DNA of 64,000 bases from Micromonospora zingiberis (GTDB taxonomy: Bacteria > Actinomycetota > Actinomycetes > Mycobacteriales > Micromonosporaceae): NCBI RefSeq assembly GCF_004331455.1, contig NZ_SJJR01000017.1:61619-125618 (forward strand), in the 5' to 3' direction. Positions 33,673-42,097 of this stretch are shown here, one piece after another; within the stretch, counting starts at the first letter, position 1, and every line of letters begins with the position of its first letter. Under the pieces are notes generated by a model. It did no database searches and was not told the origin of the DNA. It saw only the letters and a list, made by a program, of their open reading frames with translations. The translations under genes and the position numbers were made by a program.

Positions 33673-35001
33673 ATGACCTCGCACAACCCACCCCCTGAGC
33701 GCCGCGGCGTCCGCCGCCTCTTCGCGCGTACCTCCTGGCCGGAGGCCCGGTTCCTGGCCGACGTCCTCCGGATGGAGACGGTCGGCGGCGCGCTCCTGTT
33801 GTTCGGTGCGGTGATCGCGCTCGGCTGGGCCAACTCGCCGTGGGGCGACGCCTACGCCGAGCTGGGCCGATGGGTGCCCTGGTCCGGTGGCTCCGCGTTG
33901 CACCTGGACCTCGACCTCGCCACCTGGGCCGCCGACGGACTGCTGGCCATCTTCTTCTTCGTGGTCGGGCTGGAACTGAAACGGGAGTTCGTCGCCGGCG
34001 AACTGCGCGACCCGCGCCGGGCCGCGTTGCCGGTCGTGGCGGCGGTCGGCGGCATGACGCTGCCCGCGCTGATCTACGTCGGAGTCAACCTCGGCGCCGG
34101 CGGCGAGGGACTACGCGGATGGGCCATCCCCACCGCCACCGACATCGCCTTCGCGCTGGCCGTGCTGGCGGTGATCGGCGCCTACCTGCCGCAGGGGCTG
34201 CGCGCCTTCCTGCTCACCCTGGCCGTGGTCGACGACCTGCTCGCGATCACCATCATCGCGATCTTCTACACCGACGACTTCCGGGTGCTCCCGCTGCTCG
34301 GCGCCCTGGTGCCCATCGCGCTGTTCGGCCTGCTGGTGCAGCGGCGGCGCACCTGGTGGTGGGCGCTCGTCCCGCTCGCACTCGTCGCCTGGACCCTGGT
34401 GCACTCCTCCGGAGTGCACGCCACGGTGGCCGGCGTCCTGCTCGGCTTCACCGTGCCGGTACTCGCCCGCCAGGGGCGCGACGGCCGTCCCGCGCCGGGC
34501 CTCGCGGAGCGCCTGGAACACAAGTGGCGGCCGATCTCGGCGGGCTTCGCCGTACCGGTCTTCGCGTTCTTCGCCGCCGGGGTCTCGCTGCGCGGCGCCG
34601 ACCTGGGTGCGGTGTTCACCGACCCGATCGTCATCGGCGTCGTACTCGGTCTGGTGGTCGGCAAGGTCGTCGGCATCCTCGGCTCCACGTTCCTGCTGGC
34701 CCGGTTCACCCGGGCCCGACTGGACGAGGACATCACCTGGTCGGACCTGCTCGGCGTGTCGTTCCTGGCCGGTATCGGCTTCACCGTGTCGCTGCTGATC
34801 GGCGAGCTGGCCTTCGGCTCCGACGGCATGGCGGGTGACAACGTCAAGGCGGCCGTGCTGACCGGCTCGCTGATCTCGGCGCTGCTCGCCAGCGTCGTAC
34901 TGGTCCGCCGCAACCGGGCGTACCGGATGATCGCCCTCAAGGAACAGGTCGACCTCAACCAGGACGGCGTGCCCGACGTCTACCAGAAGCCCGGCGGCTG
35001 A
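33673..35001 (+). CDS. nhaA: Na+/H+ antiporter NhaA
   Basis: A 442-aa membrane antiporter that exports Na+ (or Li+) in exchange for H+ to manage salt and alkaline stress. About eleven to twelve hydrophobic helices are visible. The ion-binding pair of Asp is in T-L-A-V-V-D-D-L-L-A-I near residue 190, and P-T-A-T-D-I-A-F-A-L is the unwound helix IV region. F-A-V-P-V-F-A-F-F-A-A-G-V and G-I-G-F-T-V-S-L-L-I also match. The C-terminal tail V-D-L-N-Q-D-G-V-P-D resembles a calcium-binding loop, which is unusual. The gene is followed 9 bp later by the end of a convergent small gene. Confidence 0.95.
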   Translation: MTSHNPPPERRGVRRLFARTSWPEARFLADVLRMETVGGALLLFGAVIALGWANSPWGDAYAELGRWVPWSGGSALHLDLDLATWAADGLLAIFFFVVGLELKREFVAGELRDPRRAALPVVAAVGGMTLPALIYVGVNLGAGGEGLRGWAIPTATDIAFALAVLAVIGAYLPQGLRAFLLTLAVVDDLLAITIIAIFYTDDFRVLPLLGALVPIALFGLLVQRRRTWWWALVPLALVAWTLVHSSGVHATVAGVLLGFTVPVLARQGRDGRPAPGLAERLEHKWRPISAGFAVPVFAFFAAGVSLRGADLGAVFTDPIVIGVVLGLVVGKVVGILGSTFLLARFTRARLDEDITWSDLLGVSFLAGIGFTVSLLIGELAFGSDGMAGDNVKAAVLTGSLISALLASVVLVRRNRAYRMIALKEQVDLNQDGVPDVYQKPGG

Positions 35002-35010
35002 CCCGGACGG

Positions 35011-35328
35011 TCAACAGCCCGACGTCCGGCCGGCCCGCTCGGCCGGACGTCGGCGACCGGCCGAGCGCCACCGTCGCTGGTCCGCGAGGCGCCACCGTCG
35101 CTGGTCCGCGAGCAGCGCGCCACGCAGCACACTGCGCAACACCACGATCGCGGCCACCGCGGCCAGGCTCGACCCGGACTGCTCGCCGACCAACCGCAGC
35201 AGGCCGGCGGCGATCAGCATGTCCAGCAGCACCCCGAGGGCCGTCGACACCGAACGGGTGGTGACCAGCGCCACCCCGGCGGTGAGCGCACCGAGCGCGG
35301 TGACCACGGCCGCGAGGGTCCCGGTCAC
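35011..35328 (-). CDS. Small hypothetical membrane protein (105 aa)
   Basis: A 105-aa protein with two or three hydrophobic helices (about 3-24, 30-45, 52-70) and a very basic tail. Its GTG start at 35328 overlaps the TGA of the DUF1622 gene (GTGA), so both are translated together. The tail holds a duplicated A-D-Q-R-R-W-R unit from a 24-bp tandem repeat. It probably works with the DUF1622 membrane protein; no function is known. Confidence 0.72.
   Translation of the reverse strand: MTGTLAAVVTALGALTAGVALVTTRSVSTALGVLLDMLIAAGLLRLVGEQSGSSLAAVAAIVVLRSVLRGALLADQRRWRLADQRRWRSAGRRRPAERAGRTSGC
35065..35112. repeat. Perfect 24-bp tandem repeat inside the 105-aa gene
   Basis: Two identical 24-bp units (35065-35088 and 35089-35112, beginning GCGCCACCGTCGCTGG) lie head to tail. 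They keep the reading frame and duplicate eight residues in the basic tail of the encoded protein. Copy number could vary between strains. Confidence 0.93.
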
Positions 35329-35687
35329 TTCGCCCCACCCGGCCGCTCGACCTGCCGTTGTTCCTGCTCGATCTCCCGCCCCAGCACATGGTTCAGTCCG
35401 GTCCGGATCGCCGCGATGGCGGCGAGCTGACCGATCTGCGCGAACGTCGGCGACAACGCGGTACGCAGGATGTCCGCCGCCAGTTGGAACTCCAGGCCCA
35501 GGACGAGGAACCGGCCCAGGGTCAGTCGGATCCGGGTGAACACCGCGGCGTCGCGGTACCGCAACCCGTCGACCACGAACCGCAGCGCCGCCCAGGCCAC
35601 CCCGGCGACGATCACCACCACACCGACGACCTCCACCGCGGTCACCACGACGTGATGACCGCGGTGGAGGATTGCCTCGACGTCCAC
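35325..35687 (-). CDS. DUF1622 membrane protein
   Basis: A 120-aa protein with two membrane helices (about 12-36 and 55-70 with a third weaker near 85). The conserved core is R-L-T-L-G-R-F-L-V-L-G-L-E-F-Q-L-A-A-D-I-L-R-T (two pieces of one motif), typical of DUF1622. It starts at GTG 35687. It is translationally coupled with the 105-aa membrane protein downstream. Function unknown. Confidence 0.85.
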   Translation of the reverse strand: MDVEAILHRGHHVVVTAVEVVGVVVIVAGVAWAALRFVVDGLRYRDAAVFTRIRLTLGRFLVLGLEFQLAADILRTALSPTFAQIGQLAAIAAIRTGLNHVLGREIEQEQRQVERPGGAK

Positions 35688-35727
35688 CCCGGCGCCTTAC
35701 CCGGCCGACACCGGGGTAGTCGGCGCC

Positions 35728-35808
35728 GGGCCGGCACTCAGAGCGGTTCGGCGCGCCGGCACTCAGGGCAGCGGGGAGTGCCGGGCCGGCACTCAGAGCA
35801 GTTCGGCG
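35728..35808. repeat. Duplicated 3' end of the GDT1-family gene
   Basis: The 26-bp unit GGGCCGGCACTCAGAGC(G/A)GTTCGGCG occurs at 35728-35753 and at 35783-35808 with one difference, and a partial copy lies between (35754-35771). The right copy includes the stop codon and last codons of the GDT1-family gene, so the gene end has been duplicated into the gap. Confidence 0.88.
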
Positions 35809-36380
35809 ACCGCTTCGATGATCAGCCAGATGCCGCTGAGGGCGAACAGCGCGGCGGCGCCGTACTTGATGGTCCGTTCCGGCAGCTTCCGGCCGAGCAG
35901 CCGGCCGACGATGATGGCGAGCGCGTCGGCGGCGACCATGCCGATGGTCGAACCGATCCAGGTGCCGAACCATCCGTACTGGGTGGCCAGCGTGATCGTG
36001 GCGAGCATCGTCTTGTCGCCGAGTTCGGCGAGGAAGAACGCGACACCCACGGTGAGCACGGCGGACTTGCCGCTCTTGGCGGCCTTGCGCTTGTCCTCCT
36101 CGGTGAGCGTGTCACCCCGCAGGGTCCACAGCCCGAAGCCGATGAAGGCCACACCCGCCAGCAGCGAGATCCAGCCGGTCGGCAGGGCGGCGCCGAGGCT
36201 GTACCCGATGGCCACCGAGGCCAGGTGCACCACGGCGGTGGCGACGGTGATGCCGATCAGAATCGGCATGGTGCGATATCTGGTGGCGAATGCCAACGCC
36301 ATGAGCTGGGATTTGTCTCCCAACTCGGCGACGAAGATCACGCCGAAGCTGACTGCCAGCGCGACGAGGAAGCCTTCCAT
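35793..36380 (-). CDS. GDT1/TMEM165-family (UPF0016) cation exporter, probably Mn2+
   Basis: A 195-aa membrane protein with six helices in two inverted halves. Each half carries the family motif: V-A-E-L-G-D-K-S-Q near residue 18 and L-A-E-L-G-D-K-T-M near 117, whose Glu and Asp bind the cation. Bacterial members such as MneA export Mn2+. The leader has a yybP-ykoY aptamer, which supports manganese control. GGAAGGA precedes ATG 36380 by 5 bases. Confidence 0.93.
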   Translation of the reverse strand: MEGFLVALAVSFGVIFVAELGDKSQLMALAFATRYRTMPILIGITVATAVVHLASVAIGYSLGAALPTGWISLLAGVAFIGFGLWTLRGDTLTEEDKRKAAKSGKSAVLTVGVAFFLAELGDKTMLATITLATQYGWFGTWIGSTIGMVAADALAIIVGRLLGRKLPERTIKYGAAALFALSGIWLIIEAVAELL

Positions 36381-36421
36381 GACGTCCTTCCGGATCAGGC
36401 CGGGAGGAGGTACGGGGATGC

Positions 36422-36454
36422 CCTCGACCCGGCTGGTTACCGCCTGGGTCGAAG
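36422..36454 (-). promoter_or_regulatory. Predicted anti-P1 hairpin of the GDT1 leader
   Basis: On the minus strand CTTCGACCC (36446-36454) can pair with GGGTCGAGG (36422-36430) in nine positions including one G-U. The 5' arm overlaps the CCTTCG that closes riboswitch stem P1, so the two cannot form together. How this changes expression is less clear than for the terC leader, as the Shine-Dalgarno sequence is some 35 bases further on. Confidence 0.6.
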
Positions 36455-36543
36455 GTCTCGCCCGCCTCGTCTCGTGAGGCCCCGTGGCCGGATGCGGAAC
36501 GCACCAGTATGTCGACCACGGTGTTGCGGGCTACTCCCCTTCG
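36450..36543 (-). promoter_or_regulatory. yybP-ykoY manganese riboswitch (GDT1 leader)
   Basis: The minus-strand leader begins CGAAGGGGAGTAGC and ends GCGAGACCTTCG. CGAAGG/CCTTCG form P1; GGGGAGTA and CGAGACC are the conserved aptamer loops; GCCCG/CGGGC give the next stem, and GGTCGACA lies in the first arm. It is the second aptamer of this class in the window and again precedes a candidate Mn2+ exporter. Assigned by remembered consensus. Confidence 0.9.
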
Positions 36544-36583
36544 CTGCGCCCAGCCTAGCCGATCAGCGGCCGGGCCGGGGGCG

Positions 36584-36647
36584 CCGGGGTCAGCACCGCC
36601 CGGCCGGGGTCAGCACCACCCGGCCGGCACCGCCCGGCCGGGGTCAG
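36584..36647. repeat. Short tandem repeats at the end of egtD
   Basis: A 20-bp unit CCGGGGTCAGCACC(G/A)CCCGG is repeated at 36584-36603 and 36604-36623, with shorter versions to 36647. The last piece contains the egtD stop codon (36644-36646), so as with the GDT1 gene the repeat has grown from a gene end. Confidence 0.85.
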
Positions 36648-37609
36648 TCGGCGCGGGCGAGGGTGACTCCGAACAGCCCGGCCGGGTCGGTCCAGAACCG
36701 TTCGGCGGGCAACCCCGCCACGGCCAGTTCGGCGGCGATCCCCTCGGGCCGGAACTTGGCCGACACCTCGGTACGCAGTTCCTCCCCGGCGGCGAAGCCG
36801 ACCTCCAGATCCAGCACCCGCACCCGCATCGGCCGCTCGGCCCGCAGCCGCATCTCGATCCACTCCCGCTGCGGATCCCAGAGCGCGACGTGGGCGAAGG
36901 CGTCCGGCTCGAAGTCGGCGCCGAGTTCCCGGTTGAGCACCCGCAGCACGTTGCGGTTGAACTCGGCGGTCACTCCCGCCGCGTCGTCGTACGCGGGCAC
37001 GATCACCGACGGGTCCTTCACCAGGTCGGTACCGACCAGGAACCAGTCACCCACCTCCAGGGCGGCCCGCATCCGGGTCAGGAACTCGGCCCGCTCGGCC
37101 GGCAGCAGGTTACCGATGGTGCCGCCGAGGAAGATCACCAGTCGTCGCCCACCCGCCGGCAGCCGGTGCAGGTCACGGGTGAAGTCGCCGACGATGCCGC
37201 GTACCCGCAATCCGGGGTAGTCGGCGGCGAGGGTCTCGGTGGATCCCCGCAGCGCGCTGACCGACACGTCCAGCGGGACGAACGTGCCCAGGCCACCCCG
37301 GCGGGTGAAGGCGTCCAACAGCAACCGGGTCTTCTCCGACGACCCGGATCCGAGCTCGATCAGCGTCTTCGCACCGGTCACCTCGGCGATCTCGGCCGCG
37401 TGCTGGGCCAGCACAGCGCGCTCGGCCCGGGTGGGGTAGTACTCCGGCAGTCGGGTGATCTCGTCGAACAGTTCGCTGCCCCGGGCGTCGTAGAACCACT
37501 TCGGGGGCAGCCACTTCGCCCCGGCGCTCAGCCCCACGCGTACGTCCCGGCGCAGGCTCTCGGCGATGTCCTGATCGTCGAGGTAGATCTCAAGCGGTTC
37601 AGAACTCAT
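36644..37609 (-). CDS. egtD: L-histidine N-alpha-methyltransferase
   Basis: A 321-aa enzyme that trimethylates histidine to hercynine with S-adenosylmethionine, the first step of ergothioneine synthesis. Motifs: P-P-K-W-F-Y-D-A-R-G-S-E-L-F-D-E-I near residue 35, L-I-E-L-G-S-G-S-S-E-K-T near 83 (SAM site), L-G-G-T-I-G-N-L near 165 and A-Y-D-D-A-A-G-V-T-A-E-F-N near 205, whose Tyr/Asn region binds histidine. The length matches mycobacterial EgtD. ATG 37609 sits behind GAAGGGGGAAG. It is the last gene of the egt run, 44 bp after egtC. Confidence 0.96.
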   Translation of the reverse strand: MSSEPLEIYLDDQDIAESLRRDVRVGLSAGAKWLPPKWFYDARGSELFDEITRLPEYYPTRAERAVLAQHAAEIAEVTGAKTLIELGSGSSEKTRLLLDAFTRRGGLGTFVPLDVSVSALRGSTETLAADYPGLRVRGIVGDFTRDLHRLPAGGRRLVIFLGGTIGNLLPAERAEFLTRMRAALEVGDWFLVGTDLVKDPSVIVPAYDDAAGVTAEFNRNVLRVLNRELGADFEPDAFAHVALWDPQREWIEMRLRAERPMRVRVLDLEVGFAAGEELRTEVSAKFRPEGIAAELAVAGLPAERFWTDPAGLFGVTLARAD

Positions 37610-37653
37610 CTGCTTCCCCCTTCGGTAGAGCTGATCGGGTACGACCAAGCGGC

Positions 37654-38400
37654 TCAGGACTCGACCAGCGGCCACTGGCGCACCACGGTCGCGGTGGCCT
37701 GCACCAGGTGGCCGTCCGGCACCTCCCGCCAGCCCGGATCGTCGTCGTGTGGTTCGGAGGCCAGCAGCACCGAGGTGCCGGTGGCGCGCAGCGACAGGGC
37801 GTGCCCGGTGGTGCTGGCGACCGCCGTCCGCCCGTCGGTGAGCAGCAGGTTCAGCCGCGACCCGGGGGCGGCGGCGGCGACCGAGGTGACCGTCTCGGCG
37901 ACCGCCCGCGCCGCCGCGACGCCCGCCCGCAGCCGGTGGCGCACCAGCGCCCAGAGCAGCGCCGAGTCGGTCGCCGCGTCGAGCGTGAGCAGGTCACGTA
38001 CGGGCAGCTCGGCGGCGAGCGGGACCATCGAGTCCGGCCAGCCGCGCACCACCCCGTTGTGGCTGAACAGCCACCGGCCCTCGGCGAACGGCGCGGCGGC
38101 GCCGTCGACGACCGCCATGCCGACCGTGGCGGAGCGCACGGCGGCCAGCACCGCCGTGGCCGAGGTGACCGCCGCGAGTTCGGCGATGGTCGGGTCGCTC
38201 CAGATCGGTTGGGCCCGTCGGTACCGCACCGGTGGGCCGCCGTCGGGATACCACCCGACACCGAAGCCGTCGGCGTTGATCGTTCCGCCGCCGCGCATGT
38301 CACGCGGCGCCCAGGACTGGCGCAGCAGCGAGTACGGCGGATCGAAGAGCAACTCGCGCAGGGTCGCCGGCGGTCCCAGGTAGACCAGGTGGCGGCACAT
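37654..38400 (-). CDS. egtC: Gamma-glutamyl-hercynylcysteine sulfoxide amidohydrolase
   Basis: A 248-aa class II glutamine-amidotransferase-type hydrolase that removes the glutamyl group in ergothioneine synthesis. The catalytic Cys is residue 2 (M-C-R-H-L-V-Y-L-G), exposed when Met is cut off; N-A-D-G-F-G-V-G-W-Y near 42 and F-S-H-N-G-V-V-R-G near 112 shape the active site, and S-E-P is near 222. It starts at ATG 38400, 10 bp after egtB. Confidence 0.95.
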   Translation of the reverse strand: MCRHLVYLGPPATLRELLFDPPYSLLRQSWAPRDMRGGGTINADGFGVGWYPDGGPPVRYRRAQPIWSDPTIAELAAVTSATAVLAAVRSATVGMAVVDGAAAPFAEGRWLFSHNGVVRGWPDSMVPLAAELPVRDLLTLDAATDSALLWALVRHRLRAGVAAARAVAETVTSVAAAAPGSRLNLLLTDGRTAVASTTGHALSLRATGTSVLLASEPHDDDPGWREVPDGHLVQATATVVRQWPLVES

Positions 38401-38410
38401 CAGTCGACCG

Positions 38411-39748
38411 TCACCGGTGGGCCTGTTCGGCGGTGGCGTCCCGGGCGCAGCGGAACCCGCTGAAGATCTGCCGGCGGATCGGATAGTCCCAGTTGCGGAA
38501 GGTGCCCCGGCAGGCGGACCGGTCGGTGCCGAAGGAACCGCCCCGCAGTACCTGGTACTGGTCGCCGAAGAAGACCTCCGAATACTCGCGGTACGGGAAG
38601 GCGGCGAAGCCCGGGTATCCCCGGAAGCCGGTCGCGGTCCATTCCCACACGTCGCCGATGAGCTGGTGCACGCCCAGCGGCGAGGCGCCGGCGGGATAGG
38701 CACCGACGGGCGCCGGCCACAGGTGCCGCTGCCCCAGGTTGGCGTGGGCCGAGGTCGGCTCGTCGTCGCCCCACGGGTAGCGGCGGGACCGGCCGGTGCC
38801 CGGATCCCAGCGGGCCGCCTTCTCCCACTCCGCCTCGGTGGGCAGTCGTTTGCCCGCCCACCTGGCGTACGCCTGCGCCTCGTGGAAGCAGACGTGCACC
38901 ACCGGTTCGTCGTCGCGGACCGCAGCCCACCGGCCGAAGCGTCGGTACGCCCAGCCGTCGCCGTCGCGCCGCCAGTGCAACGGCGCGCTCAGTCCGGCCT
39001 GCTGACGGTGTCGCCAGCCCGGCTCGCTCCACCAGCGCGGCTCGTCGTACCCGCCGTCGGCGATGAACTCGCGGTACGCCCCGTTGGTCACCGGTGCCGC
39101 GTCGATGACGTACGCGGGCAACTCCACCCGGTGGGCGGGGCGTTCGTTGTCCAGCGCCCACGGGTCCGCGTCGGTGCCCATGACGAACGGGCCGGCGGGC
39201 ACCAGCACTTCCTCGGCCAGCCGAACGGCCGGCTCGGGCGGCGGCGGCGCCTGCAGCACCGCCGGCCCGGAGCGCAGTTGGTGGGTGGCGAGCATGGTCT
39301 CGTCGTGCTGCTGCTCGTGCTGCACGATCATGCCGAAGGCGAAACCGTCGGCGACCAGCGGGCCGCTGTCGAAGGCGACCCGGTCGAGCAGGTCGAACAC
39401 CTTGTCGCGGACCGTCGCCAGGTAGGCCCGCGCCTCGCCGGGCGGCAGCAGCGGCAGCGACGGGCGGTCCCCGCGGGGCTGCTTGAAGGCGTCGTACAGG
39501 TCGTCGATGTCGCGGCGGACCGGCTCCCGGCCACCGACGTCGCGCACCAGCCAGAGTTCCTCCTGGTTGCCCACATGGGCCAGGTCCCACACCAGCGGGG
39601 ACATCAGCGGCGAATGTTGGCGCATCAGGTCGCCGTCGTCCACCACCTCGGTCAGCAGGGCGGTCCGGGCGCGGGTGCGCTCCAGTTCCGTCGCGATCCG
39701 GCCCCGCAGGCCCTCCGCGTCTGCCCGTTCGGTCACGGTGTCGGTCAC
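38411..39748 (-). CDS. egtB: Hercynine oxygenase (EgtB-type sulfoxide synthase)
   Basis: A 445-aa non-haem iron enzyme that joins hercynine to gamma-glutamylcysteine with oxygen. The N-terminal DinB-like part gives the iron ligands: His in W-D-L-A-H-V-G-N-Q-E near residue 58 and two His in H-E-Q-Q-H-D-E-T near 145. The C-terminal formylglycine-enzyme-like part has L-P-T-E-A-E-W-E-K-A-A, G-D-V-W-E-W-T and V-L-R-G-G-S-F-G-T. GTG 39748 overlaps the stop of egtA by 4 bp, so the two are coupled. Confidence 0.96.
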   Translation of the reverse strand: MTDTVTERADAEGLRGRIATELERTRARTALLTEVVDDGDLMRQHSPLMSPLVWDLAHVGNQEELWLVRDVGGREPVRRDIDDLYDAFKQPRGDRPSLPLLPPGEARAYLATVRDKVFDLLDRVAFDSGPLVADGFAFGMIVQHEQQHDETMLATHQLRSGPAVLQAPPPPEPAVRLAEEVLVPAGPFVMGTDADPWALDNERPAHRVELPAYVIDAAPVTNGAYREFIADGGYDEPRWWSEPGWRHRQQAGLSAPLHWRRDGDGWAYRRFGRWAAVRDDEPVVHVCFHEAQAYARWAGKRLPTEAEWEKAARWDPGTGRSRRYPWGDDEPTSAHANLGQRHLWPAPVGAYPAGASPLGVHQLIGDVWEWTATGFRGYPGFAAFPYREYSEVFFGDQYQVLRGGSFGTDRSACRGTFRNWDYPIRRQIFSGFRCARDATAEQAHR

Positions 39749-40980
39749 CGTTGCCTCCTCTGTGCGACGGCCCGCCGGCGGCGTAGCCCTCGTTCGATGT
39801 CGTGCGCCAACTCCGCCGGCAGGTCGAGCCGGGGCAGTTCCGCCAGGGCCAGGTCGAACAGCGCGGCGGCGGCCGAGGCCAGGGCCGGGTCACGCAGGCC
39901 GTGCCGCGCGGCGACATGCCAGTTGCCGGCCACCGGGGTGGCCACCGTGAGCGCCGAGTCGACCGTGTCGGCGCCGGCGAGCAGGGCGGCGAGCACCGCC
40001 AGCGGCAGCCGCCACTCCCGGCCGGGCTGCGCGTCCAGATAGCGCAGTTCGAGGTAGCCACGCGGCCGGACCGGCGGAAAGAGGGTGCTCACGTGGTATT
40101 CAAGATCGTCGGTGGTGGGTGGCCGGGGCAGCGCCCCGTCGAGCCAGTCGGCGAAGGTCACGTCCGGCGGTGCGGTCCAGTCGTCGTCACCGTCGCGGAC
40201 GCAGAGCAGCGGCGCGGCCAACACGTACGCCGTCCACGCGGCGACCGGATCCAGGTCGGGCCGACCGGGTTCCCAGACCGGGGCGGTGCGGCCCGGGTCG
40301 ATGCGCAACCAGGCGCCCATCCGCGCCGAGGCCCAGCCGGTGTCCCGGCCCGCCAGCCGGCCGGAGGTGGCGAAGGCGGCCAGCAGCGGCGGGCCGACCG
40401 CGTGGGCCAGCGCCCATCGGGCCGCCAACTGCCCGGGCTCTCCCGCGTCGAGGCAGACCTGCAGGCCGGCGGTGCCGTACATCATCGTCCGCCCGGCCGG
40501 GCCACGTCGGTCGAAGACGCGGCGCATGGCGCGGTAGCGGGGTGTGTCGATCACGGCCCTGGGCTGGCGGTACGGATCGAGTCCCGCGCGGCCCAGGCGC
40601 AGCCCGGCGACGTCCAGCAGGCGGGCGACCTGGTCGATGTCGGACTGGGTGGCCTCGATCAGGGCAGCCAGGCGGGCGCGCGGCGGGGTGGAGATCTCCA
40701 CCTGGCCACCGGGCTCGACGGTCACCGCGCCGCCGTGCAGCAGTCGCAGGGCGGGGCTGTCCGGATCCAGCGTGGTGGGGCTGTACGGCCCCAGCGCCGC
40801 ACGTAACCGCGCGGCCTCGATGGGGCGGGTCGGGTCGACGGCGTCGTGGACCGTCCATTCCAACTCGACACCGGTGTAGGTCGGTGGGCCGGTCTTGAAG
40901 CAGATCCGGGCGAGATGCCGGGCGGCTGCGGCGCGGTCCCGCAGTTGCCGGACCCGGTCCAATTCCGGCGACATCACCAT
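39745..40980 (-). CDS. egtA: Glutamate-cysteine ligase
   Basis: A 411-aa GCS2-type ligase that makes gamma-glutamylcysteine for the EgtB step. It has G-V-E-L-E-W-T-V-H near residue 37, G-G-Q-V-E-I-S-T-P-P near 90, M-M-Y-G-T-A-G-L-Q-V near 160 and R-G-Y-L-E-L-R-Y-L-D near 320. ATG 40980 lies 7 bases behind GGGAAGGGAG; ATG 40974 is a near alternative. It is first in the egtA-B-C-D transcript. No egtE (the C-S lyase) follows within the window. Confidence 0.95.
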   Translation of the reverse strand: MVMSPELDRVRQLRDRAAAARHLARICFKTGPPTYTGVELEWTVHDAVDPTRPIEAARLRAALGPYSPTTLDPDSPALRLLHGGAVTVEPGGQVEISTPPRARLAALIEATQSDIDQVARLLDVAGLRLGRAGLDPYRQPRAVIDTPRYRAMRRVFDRRGPAGRTMMYGTAGLQVCLDAGEPGQLAARWALAHAVGPPLLAAFATSGRLAGRDTGWASARMGAWLRIDPGRTAPVWEPGRPDLDPVAAWTAYVLAAPLLCVRDGDDDWTAPPDVTFADWLDGALPRPPTTDDLEYHVSTLFPPVRPRGYLELRYLDAQPGREWRLPLAVLAALLAGADTVDSALTVATPVAGNWHVAARHGLRDPALASAAAALFDLALAELPRLDLPAELAHDIERGLRRRRAVAQRRQR

Positions 40981-41256
40981 GCAACGGCTCCCTTCCCGGT
41001 GCCGGCTCAGCTCTGTCACGGTAACCCGTACCGGTGACATCGGCGGGCCGCCGAGGGCCACGCCAAGTTCTGTCTAGCAGGCGTCGACCGAACGTCGAGC
41101 GGAATTCACCTTCATCCCGACCGACGGGCGTTGCCCGGGCCATCCGCCCCGCACCCACCCGTGCGGCGCCGGACCGCCGGCAAGGTCGGACAGCACCGTC
41201 ACCCGGAGGCGGAGGCGACCAGGTCGGGGCGCGTCGCCGCGCGGGCGGGCGGCGGG

Positions 41257-42081
41257 TCAGGAGTCCGTGGTCGAGGCCACCTGGCCGTCGGCGGACTCCG
41301 GCGCGGTGCTGGGGCCGTGCTTGGCCAGCCACTGCGGGTCGGTCTCGGCCAACACCCCCTGGCAGTACGCCATCACGTTCTCGGCGCCACCGGCCGCGAC
41401 CACCAGTTCGTTGAAGGCGGGAGTGCGCAGGGCCTTCTCCCGCTGGCGCTCGGACTTCTGCAGGTATGCCTTGCAGAGGCCGGACCGGTCGGCGGTGTTG
41501 TCGGAGTTACCCGGGCCGGCCTGCACGGTCGCGTCCACCACTGGAGCACTCGACTCGGGTGCGGGCGGCGTCGGGGCGAGCCCGTCGGTCGGCCCGACGC
41601 CAGCGCCGGGGGTGACGACGGACGGGGCTTCCGACTCGCCTCGGGACGGGCTCGCGCCATCCCGATCGGGCTGCCCACCCGTCGCGCGGGGCGACGGCGC
41701 GACCGGGCCGGTGATCGGGGCCGGCGGCGGGGCGGGTCGCTCGTCCGGCTGGTCGAGTCGTACCGCTGCCAGGGCGGCGCCCGCGGTGGCGGTGGCGGCC
41801 ACACCGGCGATCCAGACCACCACTCCGGCGGTGAACCGCCGACGGCGGGGCCGGGGTGCCGCAGCGGGCGCGCCGGCCTGCCGGGCGGCCCGGAACGCGG
41901 CGAGCGCCTCCTGCTCACCGGCGAGTTCCCGCTCCCGGGGCGGGGCCGCGGCGGCCCGCAGCAGCCCGACGAGCGGGTCCGACGGACCGGACGACGTTGC
42001 GGGGCGTGCCTCACGGGCGGCATCGAGCAACTGCTCGGGGTCGGTCGGGGCTCCCGAGCCGCCCAACCGCCGCAGGAACAT
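41257..42081 (-). CDS. Membrane protein downstream of ECF sigma factor, possible regulator
   Basis: A 274-aa protein. The first 85 residues are cytoplasmic and Ala/Arg/Glu-rich, one membrane helix follows (about 88-110), then a long Pro/Ser/Gly linker and a C-terminal outside domain with L-C-K-A-Y-L, A-F-N-E-L-V-V-A-A-G-G and V-M-A-Y-C-Q-G-V-L, two Cys that could form a disulfide. It lacks the H-x3-C-x2-C of zinc anti-sigma factors. It starts 16 bp after the sigma gene behind GAGGGGA, so co-expression is near certain; an anti-sigma or envelope-sensor role is inferred from position. Confidence 0.75.
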   Translation of the reverse strand: MFLRRLGGSGAPTDPEQLLDAAREARPATSSGPSDPLVGLLRAAAAPPRERELAGEQEALAAFRAARQAGAPAAAPRPRRRRFTAGVVVWIAGVAATATAGAALAAVRLDQPDERPAPPPAPITGPVAPSPRATGGQPDRDGASPSRGESEAPSVVTPGAGVGPTDGLAPTPPAPESSAPVVDATVQAGPGNSDNTADRSGLCKAYLQKSERQREKALRTPAFNELVVAAGGAENVMAYCQGVLAETDPQWLAKHGPSTAPESADGQVASTTDS

Positions 42082-42097
42082 GCGTAATCCCCTCACG

